A stretch of DNA of 64,000 nt, taken from Glycomyces sp. TRM65418 (lineage in GTDB: Bacteria; Actinomycetota; Actinomycetes; Mycobacteriales; Micromonosporaceae). The first letter of the stretch is position 1, and each line of letters opens with the position of its first letter. The stretch is from NCBI RefSeq assembly GCF_019710475.1, contig NZ_JAJFAX010000013.1, positions 44,964 to 108,963 of the forward strand, written 5' to 3'. The notes under the pieces are model-generated. The model had not been told where the DNA came from, searched no databases, and saw only the letters and a program-made list of their open reading frames with translations. Shown piece after piece: positions 50,533 through 59,189 of this stretch. Both the position numbers and the translations under genes were made by a program.

Positions 50533-51246
50533 ATGGGTCACGGCTGGGAGGGCGCGGTGCTGAAACTGCTGCGCGCCAAGGACTTCACGTTCACCGTCAC
50601 GGGCGCGGAACAGGTCGCCGAGCACTATCGACGCCTGAGGTTCACCGACGGCGGCCTCCTCGCCGAACTCGGCGTCCACCCCACGATGTGGATCCGGCTC
50701 TGGTTCGACGACGCCGGCAAGCCCCACCAGCGCGCCTACACGATCGTCGACCCCGACGTCGAAACCGGCGCCTTCGCCGTCGAATTCGCGCTCCACGACG
50801 GCGTCGCGAGCGACTGGTCCCGGCGGGCCGAGCCGGGCGAGACCATCCAGGCCACCGTCTACGGCACCGGCTTCGAACCCCTCGATCCGGCCCCGGAACG
50901 CCTCCTCATCGTCGGCGACGCCGCCTCGCTCCCGGCGATCAACTCCCTGCTCGACGCCTTCCCCGAGACCCCGGCGACGATCTGGTTCGAGACCGCCGAC
51001 GACGACGCGCTCCCCTTCAGGACCACCGACCGGCACGACCTCAAGCGGATCCCGCGCGGCGGCGCCGGCGAGACGCTGGTGCAGCGGGTCCGCGGCGAAC
51101 TCCCCGACCTGGCGAAGGACCCGGCCCGGATCTACTGCTGGATCGCGTGCGAGGCCAAGTCGACCCGGGCGCTGAGCGCCTTCGCCCGCAAGGAGATCGG
51201 CGTCCCCAAGGACCGCCTGCACGCCATGGCCTACTGGCGCGCCTGA
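50533..51246 (+). CDS. Siderophore-interacting protein, FAD-dependent ferric reductase
   Basis: 237 residues from ATG at 50533, supported by AGGA seven bases upstream; ATG at 50494 (13 codons earlier) would be leaderless and is possible. A flavin-binding barrel has the RAYTIVDPDVETGAFAVEFALHD region, where the RxYT motif contacts FAD, then GPASDW-like VASDWSRRAEPGE. The NAD(P)-binding half has LLIVGDAASLPAINSLLDAFP and ends IYCWIACEAKSTRALSAFARKEIGVPKDRLHAMAYWR, the SIP C-terminal pattern. These reductases release iron from ferric siderophores in the cytoplasm. Controlled by the iron box just upstream. Confidence 0.92.
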   Translation: MGHGWEGAVLKLLRAKDFTFTVTGAEQVAEHYRRLRFTDGGLLAELGVHPTMWIRLWFDDAGKPHQRAYTIVDPDVETGAFAVEFALHDGVASDWSRRAEPGETIQATVYGTGFEPLDPAPERLLIVGDAASLPAINSLLDAFPETPATIWFETADDDALPFRTTDRHDLKRIPRGGAGETLVQRVRGELPDLAKDPARIYCWIACEAKSTRALSAFARKEIGVPKDRLHAMAYWRA

Positions 51247-51917
51247 CGCTCCTGCTCCGGGCGCCGGTGCTTCGGCTCGGTGACCTCGGCGAGGAACAGG
51301 CCGACGACGGCGTCGACCATGCCGGCTCCGGCATCGTGCCAGCTGTCGCGGGCCGTCCGCAGCCCCGAAGCGAGCGAGACCTCGCGGACGGCCGGAGCGA
51401 CGACCATGAGCTCGCGGACCATCTGGTCGCGTTCCTGCCGCACCGCTCGGGGCAGGTGGACGAGGCACTCGTCGACCCCGGCCCGGATGCGCTGCAGCGA
51501 CGGCGACTTCAGGTCGCCGTCCTCCAGAATCGGGCGGAGCGCGGGATCGGTGAGCACCTGCGCGGTGAAGCGCGCGAACCAAGTCGGATCGCCCAGGGCG
51601 CCAAGGTGATCCACCACGGGGAAGATGAAGCACTCGACCCACTCGCGCAGCCCCGGCGAGTCGCCGATCGACTCGACCCGCTCGGTCCGGAGGCGCTCGA
51701 TCGACGCCGTGTGGCGATGCACGATCGCCCGCACGACATCGGTCTTCGAGCCGAAGTGGTAGCCGACGGCGGTGTTGTTGCCCTGCCCGGCGGCCTCGGA
51801 GATCTGGCGGGCCGAGACCGCCGCGACCCCGTGCTCGGCGAAGAGCCGCTCCGCGGCGTCCAGGAGCGCTTCCCGCGTCGCCTCGGCCCGTGAACTCCGC
51901 GTGGTGGTCCCACTCAT
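51231..51917 (-). CDS. TetR-family regulator
   Basis: 228 residues from ATG at 51917 (GGGGGAG upstream; an alternative ATG seven codons earlier at 51938). The helix-turn-helix is ATREALLDAAERLFAEHGVAAVSARQISEAAGQGNNTAVGYHFGSKTDVVRAIVHRH. The ligand domain is a long helical bundle. Its 3' end overlaps the convergent siderophore-interacting protein gene by 16 bp. Target unknown; the divergent neighbour is the small ESX-like gene at 52065. Confidence 0.88.
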   Translation of the reverse strand: MSGTTTRSSRAEATREALLDAAERLFAEHGVAAVSARQISEAAGQGNNTAVGYHFGSKTDVVRAIVHRHTASIERLRTERVESIGDSPGLREWVECFIFPVVDHLGALGDPTWFARFTAQVLTDPALRPILEDGDLKSPSLQRIRAGVDECLVHLPRAVRQERDQMVRELMVVAPAVREVSLASGLRTARDSWHDAGAGMVDAVVGLFLAEVTEPKHRRPEQERQARQ

Positions 51918-52064
51918 CCGCTCTCCCCCTGATGCCATGCGTCGAAACCGAAGACACGACCTTATCAGTCAGGTGCCTTAAACATCCGCAGCGACACCGC
52001 CCGCGAGTGCCGAGTCGACTACGGTGAGCGGTGGACGAGCATTCCCGAGGCGAGGAGTCGGCGC

Positions 52065-52325
52065 GTGACGAGCACAGCGGAGATCAAGTCGCAGATCCAA
52101 GGCGCGATCGAGCAGATCCAGGAGGCGATGGGCGCGGTCGGCGGCGCCCAGTCCCAGGCCGACGCCGCCATCGGCGCCGGCACGGCCGCCACACAGGACA
52201 CCGGCAGTCCCCTTCCCGGCGAGGCCCTGGCGCAGTGGCAGCAGGCGAAGGAGCAGCTCGACGAGGCGCTGAGCCTGTTCCAAGGCGGCGTGGACGCCTT
52301 CGAACAGTACGCGGAAGGCATCTAG
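52065..52325 (+). CDS. Small helical protein, ESX/WXG100-like
   Basis: 86 residues from GTG with GAGGAG upstream. It is Gln/Ala-rich and nearly all alpha-helix with a central Gly/Thr/Pro turn (QDTGSPLPGEAL), giving two helices of about 35 residues: EIKSQIQGAIEQIQEAMGAVGGAQSQADAAIG and LAQWQQAKEQLDEALSLFQGGVDAFEQYAEGI. The hairpin and the W near the second helix recall WXG100-size proteins, but the WxG is not present, so this is tentative. Orphan; no secretion genes adjacent. Confidence 0.65.
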   Translation: MTSTAEIKSQIQGAIEQIQEAMGAVGGAQSQADAAIGAGTAATQDTGSPLPGEALAQWQQAKEQLDEALSLFQGGVDAFEQYAEGI

Positions 52326-52426
52326 CGCCACGGGTTCCGGCCGAGGCTCCGCGAGAAGACCCGGGCCGGTCGACCTGCCTGACCGACCGACGCCGCCGAC
52401 CCGAACGCTTCAACGGCGATGCCCGG

Positions 52427-52579
52427 CTAGAACCAACTGCCGAAGCCCGGCCCCCGCGGCTCCTCATCGCTGCGACGGAACGGCGAGCAGTCCTCCGCGA
52501 CCCGCCGCAGTTCGCGGCAGCCCCCGAGGGACATCCTGGCGCGGGCCAACCGCCCCCGGAGACCCTTGAGGCCCTTCAC
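52427..52579 (-). CDS. Small basic ORF coupled to the DUF998 gene
   Basis: 50 residues from GTG at 52579, which overlaps the stop of the DUF998 gene in the sequence GTGA, a typical coupling signal. The product starts MKGLKGLRGRLARARMSLGG, is Arg/Lys-rich, has two Cys (GGCRELRRVAEDCSPF) and ends PGFGSWF. It is shorter than commonly annotated genes. No family recognised. The four-base overlap and open frame support it, but composition alone cannot prove it. Confidence 0.5.
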   Translation of the reverse strand: MKGLKGLRGRLARARMSLGGCRELRRVAEDCSPFRRSDEEPRGPGFGSWF

Positions 52580-53310
52580 GACCGCGCTCCGGCGAACGCG
52601 GGAACGCCGGCTTCGGCATTCGTCGCCGCAACCGCGGGACCGGTCGCGGGGAGCGCGGGAACGCGAACGGGTTCGGCCGTCCGCACGCCGACCCGGGCCG
52701 AATTCGCGATCAGCATCCACACCAGCGCCGACAGCACCACCAGCAGCACGCGCTGCCCGGCCCCGCGCCAGTCGCCGCCGTCCAGGAACGCCGGCAGGAA
52801 CGTGTTCACCGTCGTCGTCAGGAACGTCGACGCCGCCAGCGCGGTCACCCACCAGGTCCCCCGCCGCACCCACTCGGGCACGTCGGCGTCCTTCATGCGC
52901 ACCGCGCACAACGCGGCCACCACCGTGAGCATCACGAACGCCGCACCCGCGGTGTAGCGGTGGACCTGCGCCCACCATGTGAGGCCCGACTCGGGCGTGC
53001 CGGTCCGGAACACGGCCGCGCCGACCAGCATGACGGCCGTGGCGCCCAGCAGGAACCGGATGCAGCCCTCGCGCGCCAGCCCGACCCCGCGCCCGGCGAG
53101 GATCGCGCAGGCCAGGGCCAGGCTCAGGACCGAGGCGGGGAACAGGAGGACCCCCGGCCAGGTCACGGCGTAGCTGGAGACCGGCGTCGCGACCGGGTCC
53201 ACCGTGTCCGACTGGGTCAGGTGCATCACGGCGAAGCCCGCCTGGCCGGCCGCGACTCCGGCCATGGCGGTCACTTCGGCTGCGCGCGTTCGGAACAACT
53301 CTCGTCTCAT
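52576..53310 (-). CDS. DUF998-like membrane protein
   Basis: 244 residues from ATG at 53310. Six hydrophobic segments are visible, including TAMAGVAAGQAGFAVMHL, LFPASVLSLALACAILAG, FLLGATAVMLVGAAVF, FVMLTVVAALCAV and VLLVVLSALVWMLIA. The spacing TWWAQVHRYTAGAAF resembles DUF998 proteins, whose function is unknown. It is divergent from a two-component system at 53454, so it may be a target of it. Stop overlaps the start of a 50-residue ORF. Confidence 0.75.
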   Translation of the reverse strand: MRRELFRTRAAEVTAMAGVAAGQAGFAVMHLTQSDTVDPVATPVSSYAVTWPGVLLFPASVLSLALACAILAGRGVGLAREGCIRFLLGATAVMLVGAAVFRTGTPESGLTWWAQVHRYTAGAAFVMLTVVAALCAVRMKDADVPEWVRRGTWWVTALAASTFLTTTVNTFLPAFLDGGDWRGAGQRVLLVVLSALVWMLIANSARVGVRTAEPVRVPALPATGPAVAATNAEAGVPAFAGARS

Positions 53311-53453
53311 GCGGCGAACGGTAAGTTCCGGGAAGTCCCCTTCCCTCAAGCCGAGGCGTGGAATCGCGCCTCACACCCAGGGGTGAGACGCGCCCTCGGG
53401 GCCCGTACCGCAGAGTGAGGGCGCGCATGCCGGGGGCGGCATAGGTTAGGACC

Positions 53454-54779
53454 GTGAAGCCCGAGACCAGGAAGCCGAACCACGCCCGCGCCGCGATCAC
53501 GTACCTGATCGCCGCCGCGCCGCTCGGCAGCGCCTCCTGGCGCTGGCGCTTCACCACCACCCTCGCGATCGTCGGGCCCGGCTCGGTGCCGTTCGCGCTG
53601 GCGCTGTTCCTGATCGAGCGGCACTCGCTCCTCGTCGACTACGGGATCGGCTGGTCCGCGCTGCCCGCCGCGGCCACCGGCATCGCCGTGGTCCTCGCCC
53701 GCTTCCGGCCCTTCGAGGCCTGGCTGCTGGTCATGGCGTCGTTCGCGGTGACGTTCCTGTTCGCCTCCCTCCCAAGTTGGGCGCCGTGGCCGCTGACGGC
53801 CCCGAACCTGCTCGCCGCCCTGGTGGTGCTGTTCGCGCTCGGCCGCGACCGGAGGGCGCTGCTCGGCGTCCTCGCCTGGTGCTCGCTCTTCCTGGCGGGC
53901 ATGGTCACGGTGTGGGCGTCCAGGGTGAGGGCGTTCGATCCGCAGCCCGCCTGGGCCCCGCTCCCCAGTTCCAGCATCGCGACCGACAGTCTCACGCTCG
54001 GCACGCTGCTCGGCGCGCTGGCGTTCCTGGTGGGCCTGCTGATCCGGATCCGGCGGCAGGCCCGGGCCCGGGTCGCGGAGGAGGAACAGGTCGCCGAATC
54101 CGAGCGGCACCGCCGGCGCCTCCTCGAGGAACGCACCCGGATCGCCAGGGAACTGCATGACATCGTGGCCCACCACATGTCGGTGATCACCGTGCAGGCG
54201 TCCACTGCGGAGTATCGAATCGCCGACTTGAGCGAGGAGGCGCGGGCGGAGTTCCGGTCGATCAGCGACCAGGCGCGGGAGTCGCTCGCGGAGATGCGGC
54301 GGCTGCTCGGGGTGCTGCGCAGCGAGGACGAGGCGGGCGCGCGGGAACCGCAGCCGGGCCCGGAGGCGCTGCGGAGCCTGGCCGAGTCCGTGGACCGGAC
54401 CGGGACGCCGGTGTCGCTGAAGGTCGGCGAGCTGCCGGAGGACCTGCCGGAGACGGTGGCGCTCACCGTGTTCCGGATCGTGCAGGAGGCGCTGAGCAAC
54501 GTGGTGCGGCACGCACCGGGCGCGTCGACCGCGGTCGTGGTCGCCGCCAGGGGCCGCAAGGTCACCGTTACGGTGGTGAACGGACCGTCCCCGGAGAAGT
54601 CCGCGTCGGCGCATGTCGAGGACGGCGCGACGTCGCCGGGGTTCGGCCTGGTGGGGATGCGCGAGCGCGTCGCGCTCGACGGCGGGGCGTTGGAGACCGG
54701 CCCGACCGCCGGCGGCGGCTTCCGCGTGCACGCGTCGCTGCCGATCGACGACCGTTCGACCATCGAGGAGTCCCCGTGA
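53454..54779 (+). CDS. NarL-type sensor histidine kinase
   Basis: 441 residues from GTG. Four to six hydrophobic segments lie in residues 15-200 with short loops, so the sensing part is mainly in the membrane. The HisKA_3 dimerisation helix is EERTRIARELHDIVAHHMSVI with phospho-acceptor His235, and the ATP domain has VFRIVQEALSNVVRHAPG and PGFGLVGMRERVALDGG. It overlaps the response regulator gene by four bases (GTGA). The signal is unknown. Divergent DUF998 gene may be under its control. Confidence 0.92.
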   Translation: MKPETRKPNHARAAITYLIAAAPLGSASWRWRFTTTLAIVGPGSVPFALALFLIERHSLLVDYGIGWSALPAAATGIAVVLARFRPFEAWLLVMASFAVTFLFASLPSWAPWPLTAPNLLAALVVLFALGRDRRALLGVLAWCSLFLAGMVTVWASRVRAFDPQPAWAPLPSSSIATDSLTLGTLLGALAFLVGLLIRIRRQARARVAEEEQVAESERHRRRLLEERTRIARELHDIVAHHMSVITVQASTAEYRIADLSEEARAEFRSISDQARESLAEMRRLLGVLRSEDEAGAREPQPGPEALRSLAESVDRTGTPVSLKVGELPEDLPETVALTVFRIVQEALSNVVRHAPGASTAVVVAARGRKVTVTVVNGPSPEKSASAHVEDGATSPGFGLVGMRERVALDGGALETGPTAGGGFRVHASLPIDDRSTIEESP

Positions 54780-55447
54780 CGATCAAGGTGCTCATCGCCG
54801 ACGACCAGGCCATGGTCCGGGCGGGGTTCGCGGCGCTGCTGAACGCGCAGGAGGACCTCGACGTGGTCGGCGACGCCGCCGACGGCGTGGCGGCGGTGAC
54901 CGAGACGTCGCGGCTGCGTCCGGACGTGGTGCTCATGGACGTGCGGATGCCGACCATGGACGGCCTGGAGGCGGCGAAGCGGATCCTGTCGACGCCGGAA
55001 GAGCGCCGGCCGCGGGTGCTCATGCTGACGACGTTCGACCTCGACGACTACGTGTACGAGGCGCTTCGCATGGGCGCCAGTGGGTTCCTGCTGAAGGACG
55101 CCCCGCCGGGCGACCTCATCGCGGCGGTGCGGGTGGTGGCGGCCGGTGACGCGCTGCTGGCGCCGTCGGTGACGCGGCGGCTCATCGAGCAGTCCTTCAA
55201 GGCGCGGCCCGCTTTGACGCGGTCGGCGAGACTGGACGAGCTGACGCCCCGCGAGGAGGAGGTCCTGCGCCTGATCGCGCGCGGCCTGTCGAACCCGGAG
55301 ATCGCGGAGGCGCTGTTCGTGTCCGAGCAGACGGTGAAGACGCACGTGGGCAAGGTCTTCGCGAAGCTGGGCCTGCGCGACCGCGCCCAAGCGGTCATCT
55401 GCGCCTACGAGACCGGCCTGGTCACCGCGGGCGACCCGCGGGAGTAG
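54776..55447 (+). CDS. NarL/FixJ-type response regulator
   Basis: 223 residues. The receiver domain has acidic DD at 9-10 and phospho-acceptor Asp55 in VVLMDVRMPTMDG; the Lys of the switch is in FLLKDAPPGDL. The C-terminal LuxR helix-turn-helix is LTPREEEVLRLIARGLSNPEIAEALFVSEQTVKTHVGKVFAKLGLRDRAQAV (about 155-206). Start GTG overlaps the kinase stop. Cognate partner of the kinase encoded just upstream. Confidence 0.94.
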   Translation: MTIKVLIADDQAMVRAGFAALLNAQEDLDVVGDAADGVAAVTETSRLRPDVVLMDVRMPTMDGLEAAKRILSTPEERRPRVLMLTTFDLDDYVYEALRMGASGFLLKDAPPGDLIAAVRVVAAGDALLAPSVTRRLIEQSFKARPALTRSARLDELTPREEEVLRLIARGLSNPEIAEALFVSEQTVKTHVGKVFAKLGLRDRAQAVICAYETGLVTAGDPRE

Positions 55448-55655
55448 TCGCGCCGCACCAGGCTGACGCGATCCTTCAGCTCGGCCGACCCCCGAGGCAT
55501 CGTCACCTGCCCCCGGTCTCGTCCCCACGGGCCACGCTGGCATCGCGGGACGCCCGATGCCAGCCCGGCCCCGTGGGCCCGGTCGTCTCACCGCTCGCCG
55601 CCCTCCGCACCTCACCGGCCCCTCACACCGCCGCCAGAAAATCTCGCCCCCTACT

Positions 55656-55699
55656 GGAATAGATCATTCCGCTCTGCTATTGTTGGAACAAGTCATTCC
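55656..55699. promoter_or_regulatory. Two copies of a 15-bp operator-like repeat upstream of the NmrA-like gene
   Basis: GGAATAGATCATTCC (55656-55670) and GGAACAAGTCATTCC (55685-55699) start 29 bp apart and are each flanked by T and G. Each has GGAA/TTCC arms. They are in an AT-rich promoter area, so a dimeric repressor, likely encoded elsewhere, probably binds here. Confidence 0.6.
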
Positions 55700-55727
55700 G
55701 TTCCGATTTTTCTTCTGAGGAGAACCC

Positions 55728-56552
55728 ATGCGCGTGCTCATCACCGGAGCCACCGGCACCGTCGGCCGCAACGTCATCGAGCAGCTCATCGCCCTCGACC
55801 CGACCGTCCGGCTCCGCGCCCTGACCCGCAATCCCGAAGCGGCCCTGCCCGAAGGCGTCGAGATCGCCGTCGGCGACCTCGCCTCGCCCGAGACCCTGAC
55901 CGAGGCGTTCAAGGACGTCGACGCCGTCCACTTCATCAACTTCGCCGGTGAGCAGTACGCGCCCCTCACCGACGCCGACACCATCGTCGCCCTCGCCGAA
56001 GCCGCCGGCGTCCGCCGCGCCACCGTCCTCGGCGGCCGCGCCGAAGGCCTGCTCGAACAGGCCCTCACCGCCGGCGGCATCGAGACGACCTTCCTCCACC
56101 CGGTCGAGTTCATGTCGAACACGTTGATGTGGTGGGCCGGCGCGATCAAGTCCGAGGGCAGGATCCGCGAGCCCTTCGGCGACCGCGTCAGCGCGATGAT
56201 CCACCCCGCCGACATCGGGGCGGTGGCCGCGAAGGTCCTGCTCGAAGGCGGCCACGACGGCGAGACCCTCCTGCTCACCGGCCCGGAGGCCGTCCCGATC
56301 AAGGAGAAGGTGGCGATCCTCGGCGAGGCGATCGGCCGCGAGCTGGAGTTCGTCGAACTCACCGTCGAAGAGGCCCACGAGAAGTGGAGCAGCGAGGGTA
56401 TGGGCCCGGACATGATCGCCTTCCTCACCGAGGCGCTCGGCAACACCCCCGAGGAGGGGAAGACCGTGGTCGGCACGGTCGAAGCGGTCACCGGACGCCC
56501 GGCGCGGAGCTTCGCGGAATGGGCCGCCGAGCACGCCGAGGCGTTCCGCTGA
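55728..56552 (+). CDS. NmrA-like NAD(P)-binding protein
   Basis: 274 residues. The Rossmann motif is MRVLITGATGTVGRNVIEQL, then VEIAVGDLASPETLTEAFKDVDAVHFINF, HPVEFMSNTLMWWAGAIKSEGRIREPFGD and HPADIGAVAAKVLLEG. These are features of the NmrA/HSCARG-type atypical SDR proteins, several of which are redox sensors or quinone reductases. The catalytic YxxxK is missing, consistent with the atypical group. Start ATG with AGGAG upstream. The promoter carries a paired 15-bp repeat. A strong terminator follows. Confidence 0.88.
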   Translation: MRVLITGATGTVGRNVIEQLIALDPTVRLRALTRNPEAALPEGVEIAVGDLASPETLTEAFKDVDAVHFINFAGEQYAPLTDADTIVALAEAAGVRRATVLGGRAEGLLEQALTAGGIETTFLHPVEFMSNTLMWWAGAIKSEGRIREPFGDRVSAMIHPADIGAVAAKVLLEGGHDGETLLLTGPEAVPIKEKVAILGEAIGRELEFVELTVEEAHEKWSSEGMGPDMIAFLTEALGNTPEEGKTVVGTVEAVTGRPARSFAEWAAEHAEAFR

Positions 56553-56563
56553 GGACCGATGAC

Positions 56564-56601
56564 GAAAGGGGCGCTGCCGCGATCGCGGCAGCGCCCCTTT
56601 T
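56564..56601 (+). terminator. Strong intrinsic terminator after the NmrA-like gene
   Basis: GGGGCGCTGCCGC and its complement form a perfect 13-bp stem around GATC, extended by AAA/TTT, then TTTT follows. One of the few classical U-tailed terminators in this window. Confidence 0.9.
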
Positions 56602-56839
56602 CATCCGGAATTCTGTGAATTCACAAGCCTCTTGACATTCCTGAAACTACACACCACTTAGCCTGTTATTCAGTGAATTATTTGCATCTTTCGCTTTTTC
56701 CCGTTTGCCCCTAGTCTCCATGTATGGCATGGCTCACCATCATCTCGGCGTCGTCCGCAACCAGCGGGCGGCACCGGCCTGCCGTGGCAGTCGCCTCCCC
56801 GTCGACTGTCGATGCCCTCACCCGAAAGGCACACCTCAC

Positions 56840-57997
56840 ATGAAACGCCAACGCGTGCTCGCAGTCACCGCTGCAAGCGCCATCGCCACCGCTCTCACGC
56901 TCGCAGCCGGGGCGGCACCCGCCTCGGCCGAGATCCTCGACGCCAAGGCCGACGAGGCCCGCGCCGAACTGACCGGCAACGTCTCCCCCGGACTCCTCGA
57001 CGAACTCCAGGACACCTTCGGCCTCACCGAGTCCGAGGCCTACGACCGCCTCGCGGTCGAGTCCGTCGCCGCGGCGCTCCTCGAAGAGGTCCCCGACTCG
57101 CTCGACGACTCCTATGCGGGCCTGTGGGTCTCGGAGGACGCCGACGAGATCTACGTCGCCACCACCGACGCGGCCGAGGCCACCGGCCTCCGCGCCGAGG
57201 GCGCGACCCCCGTCCTGGTCGAGCACGACCTGGCCGCCCTCGAAGCGGCCGCGGCCGCGATCAACCCCGTCGACGTGGAGGGCTACTACGGCAACTACAT
57301 CGACGTCGTCGCGAACACCCTGGTGATCGAGGCCGCCGACGAGACCGTCGCGGCCGACCTCATCGAGGCCGCCGGGATCGACCCGTCGCTCGTCACGGTC
57401 GACGCGGAGGCCGAAGCGCCCCAGACGTACTTCGTGCGCGGCGGCGACAGCTACATCATCGAGAACTCCTGGCGCTGCTCGGTCGGGTTCTCCGTCCGAC
57501 AGGGCTCGACTCCGGGCTTCGTCACCGCGGGCCACTGCGGCGACGCAGGCAACAGGGTGACCAGCGGCGAGGCCGCCCCGGGCACCTTCCGCAACTCGGT
57601 CTTCCCCGGAGCCGACCGTGCCTGGGTCGCAGTCGGCTCCGGCGAGCAGCTCCTGGACGACGTGAACATGTACTCCGGCACCCGTGACGTCGCCAACGCG
57701 AACACCGCCGCGGTCGGCTCCTCCATCTGCCGCTCCGGTTCGACCACCGGCTGGCACTGCGGGACCGTGCAGGCCTTCAACCAGACCGTGCGGTACGCCG
57801 AAGGCGCCGTCTACGGCATGACCCGCACCAACGTGTGCGCCGAACCCGGCGACTCGGGCGGCTCGTTCATCTCCGGCAACAGCGCCCAGGGCATGACCTC
57901 GGGCGGCTCGGGCAACTGCCGCACCGGCGGGACGACCTACTTCCAGCCGATCGGTCCGGCCCTGAGCGCCTGGGGCCTGACGCTCGTCACGAGCTGA
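56840..57997 (+). CDS. Secreted serine protease, streptogrisin/alpha-lytic type (S1E)
   Basis: 385 residues from ATG at 56840. A Sec signal peptide (cleavage near APASA at 30) is followed by a pro-region of about 165 residues with two alpha-lytic-pro-like folds, needed as a folding chaperone. The mature protease begins near residue 198 and has His232 (VTAGHCG), Asp259 (GADRAW) and Ser339 (EPGDSGGS), with Cys pairs at 213/233, 297/307 and 333/360s as in SGPA/SGPB. The product is exported and degrades proteins outside the cell. An upstream ribosome site is weak (GAAAGG). Confidence 0.92.
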   Translation: MKRQRVLAVTAASAIATALTLAAGAAPASAEILDAKADEARAELTGNVSPGLLDELQDTFGLTESEAYDRLAVESVAAALLEEVPDSLDDSYAGLWVSEDADEIYVATTDAAEATGLRAEGATPVLVEHDLAALEAAAAAINPVDVEGYYGNYIDVVANTLVIEAADETVAADLIEAAGIDPSLVTVDAEAEAPQTYFVRGGDSYIIENSWRCSVGFSVRQGSTPGFVTAGHCGDAGNRVTSGEAAPGTFRNSVFPGADRAWVAVGSGEQLLDDVNMYSGTRDVANANTAAVGSSICRSGSTTGWHCGTVQAFNQTVRYAEGAVYGMTRTNVCAEPGDSGGSFISGNSAQGMTSGGSGNCRTGGTTYFQPIGPALSAWGLTLVTS

Positions 57998-58020
57998 CAG
58001 AGCCATAACTGAACAGCGTC

Positions 58021-58052
58021 GAGGGCCTTCCGCGAGGAGGGCCCTCCTCGCG
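58021..58052. terminator. Bidirectional palindromic terminator
   Basis: CGCGAGGAGGG meets its complement directly (58031-58052), and an alternative outer stem GAGGGCC/GGCCCTC starts at 58021. It lies between the protease gene and the convergent YcaQ-like gene. Confidence 0.75.
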
Positions 58053-59189
58053 TCAGACGGGGTCTTCGGTGGGGCCCTCGACCTCGGCCTTCCAGCGGAC
58101 TTCGGCGCCGACCCAGGAGGCGGCGCGTTCGACGGCGGCGTGCAAGTGCTCGCGGTCGGCGCGGGCGTCGTCCCACTGGGCGGCCTCGACCACCAGGTCG
58201 CCGTTGCTGCGGCGCAGGGCGACGCGGCCCGGCAGGTCGTCGCCGACGAAGATCGGCAGGCAGTAGTAGCCGAAGGTCCGCAGGGGCTCGGGCACGTAGA
58301 TCTCGATCTTCCAGCCGTGGCCCCACAGCCGCTCCATGCGCTCGCGCAGCCACACCAGCTGGTCGAACATCGACACCGGCACGGCCCGCTCGGCGCCGGT
58401 GACGCGCGACCGGCGCACCTGCGGGTCGATCCAGGTGCGGCCCTTCCAGCCTTCGACGGCCACCTGCTCGATCTCGAGTTCGCGCAGCACGCGCTCGGCG
58501 TCGGCGATCTTCAGGCGGAAGTAGTCGGCGATGTCCTTGGAGGTGCCCACGCCGAGGTTGCGCAGCGCGGTGGTCACCATGTAGCGCAGGCATGCCTCGT
58601 CGTCGGCGTCCCACAGGTGCTCGGCCGGGATGGCGCGTTCGGCGAGCTGGTAGACGCGCTTGAAGCCGATGCGGTGGGTGCAGGCGACCTCGCCGAACCA
58701 GAGCAGGCGCTCGACGGCCTGCTTGTGGTCGGTGCGGAAGTTCCAGCTGTCGCCCATGTTGCCGGTGCCCTGGTTCCGGTGCATGGCACCGGAGGGGAAG
58801 TCCGAGACGGTGATCGCGCCGCGGTCGGCGAGGAGGGCCAGGACCTCGGCTTCGGCGACGGCCAGGGAGTCGTCGCTGTAGCGCTCGCGCCAGGCCTTGC
58901 GACGCCGGGCGAGGTAGGGCCAGGCGGAGACGGGAAGGAGCGACATGGCGTGGGCCCAGTACTCGAAGGCGACGGGGCGGGGACGGCGGTCGAGGCTGCG
59001 CACAGCCTCGGCGACGTCGAGGTTCCGGGCGAGCAGCGTGAGCTCGTGGGCACGGCGCACCGCGGAGATGGTGTCGAGCTGGATGCACCCGAGCCGTTCG
59101 AGGACGGTCTTGAAACGGGTGGCCTTGGGCCGCAATTGCGCGGCAAGGGCGATCCGCCGCGCATCGACAAGCCGCAACGACTCAGGCAC
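58053..59189 (-). CDS. YcaQ-like winged-helix DNA glycosylase-type protein
   Basis: 378 residues from GTG at 59189 (GAGAGGAC upstream). The start SLRLVDARRIALAAQ and RLGCIQLDTISAVRRAHELTLLARN match the HTH-42/YcaQ family, as do EYWAHAMSLLPVSAWPYLARRR and EVACTHRIGFKRVYQLAERAIP. Escherichia coli YcaQ and Streptomyces AlkZ unhook DNA interstrand crosslinks or protect against azinomycin-type agents through a QxQ or QxD motif; here LGCIQLDTI gives QLD, the YcaQ-like form. Candidate function is base-excision repair of alkylated or crosslinked DNA. The open frame continues 154 codons upstream through the heptanucleotide repeat, but that part is not family-like. Confidence 0.88.
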   Translation of the reverse strand: MPESLRLVDARRIALAAQLRPKATRFKTVLERLGCIQLDTISAVRRAHELTLLARNLDVAEAVRSLDRRPRPVAFEYWAHAMSLLPVSAWPYLARRRKAWRERYSDDSLAVAEAEVLALLADRGAITVSDFPSGAMHRNQGTGNMGDSWNFRTDHKQAVERLLWFGEVACTHRIGFKRVYQLAERAIPAEHLWDADDEACLRYMVTTALRNLGVGTSKDIADYFRLKIADAERVLRELEIEQVAVEGWKGRTWIDPQVRRSRVTGAERAVPVSMFDQLVWLRERMERLWGHGWKIEIYVPEPLRTFGYYCLPIFVGDDLPGRVALRRSNGDLVVEAAQWDDARADREHLHAAVERAASWVGAEVRWKAEVEGPTEDPV

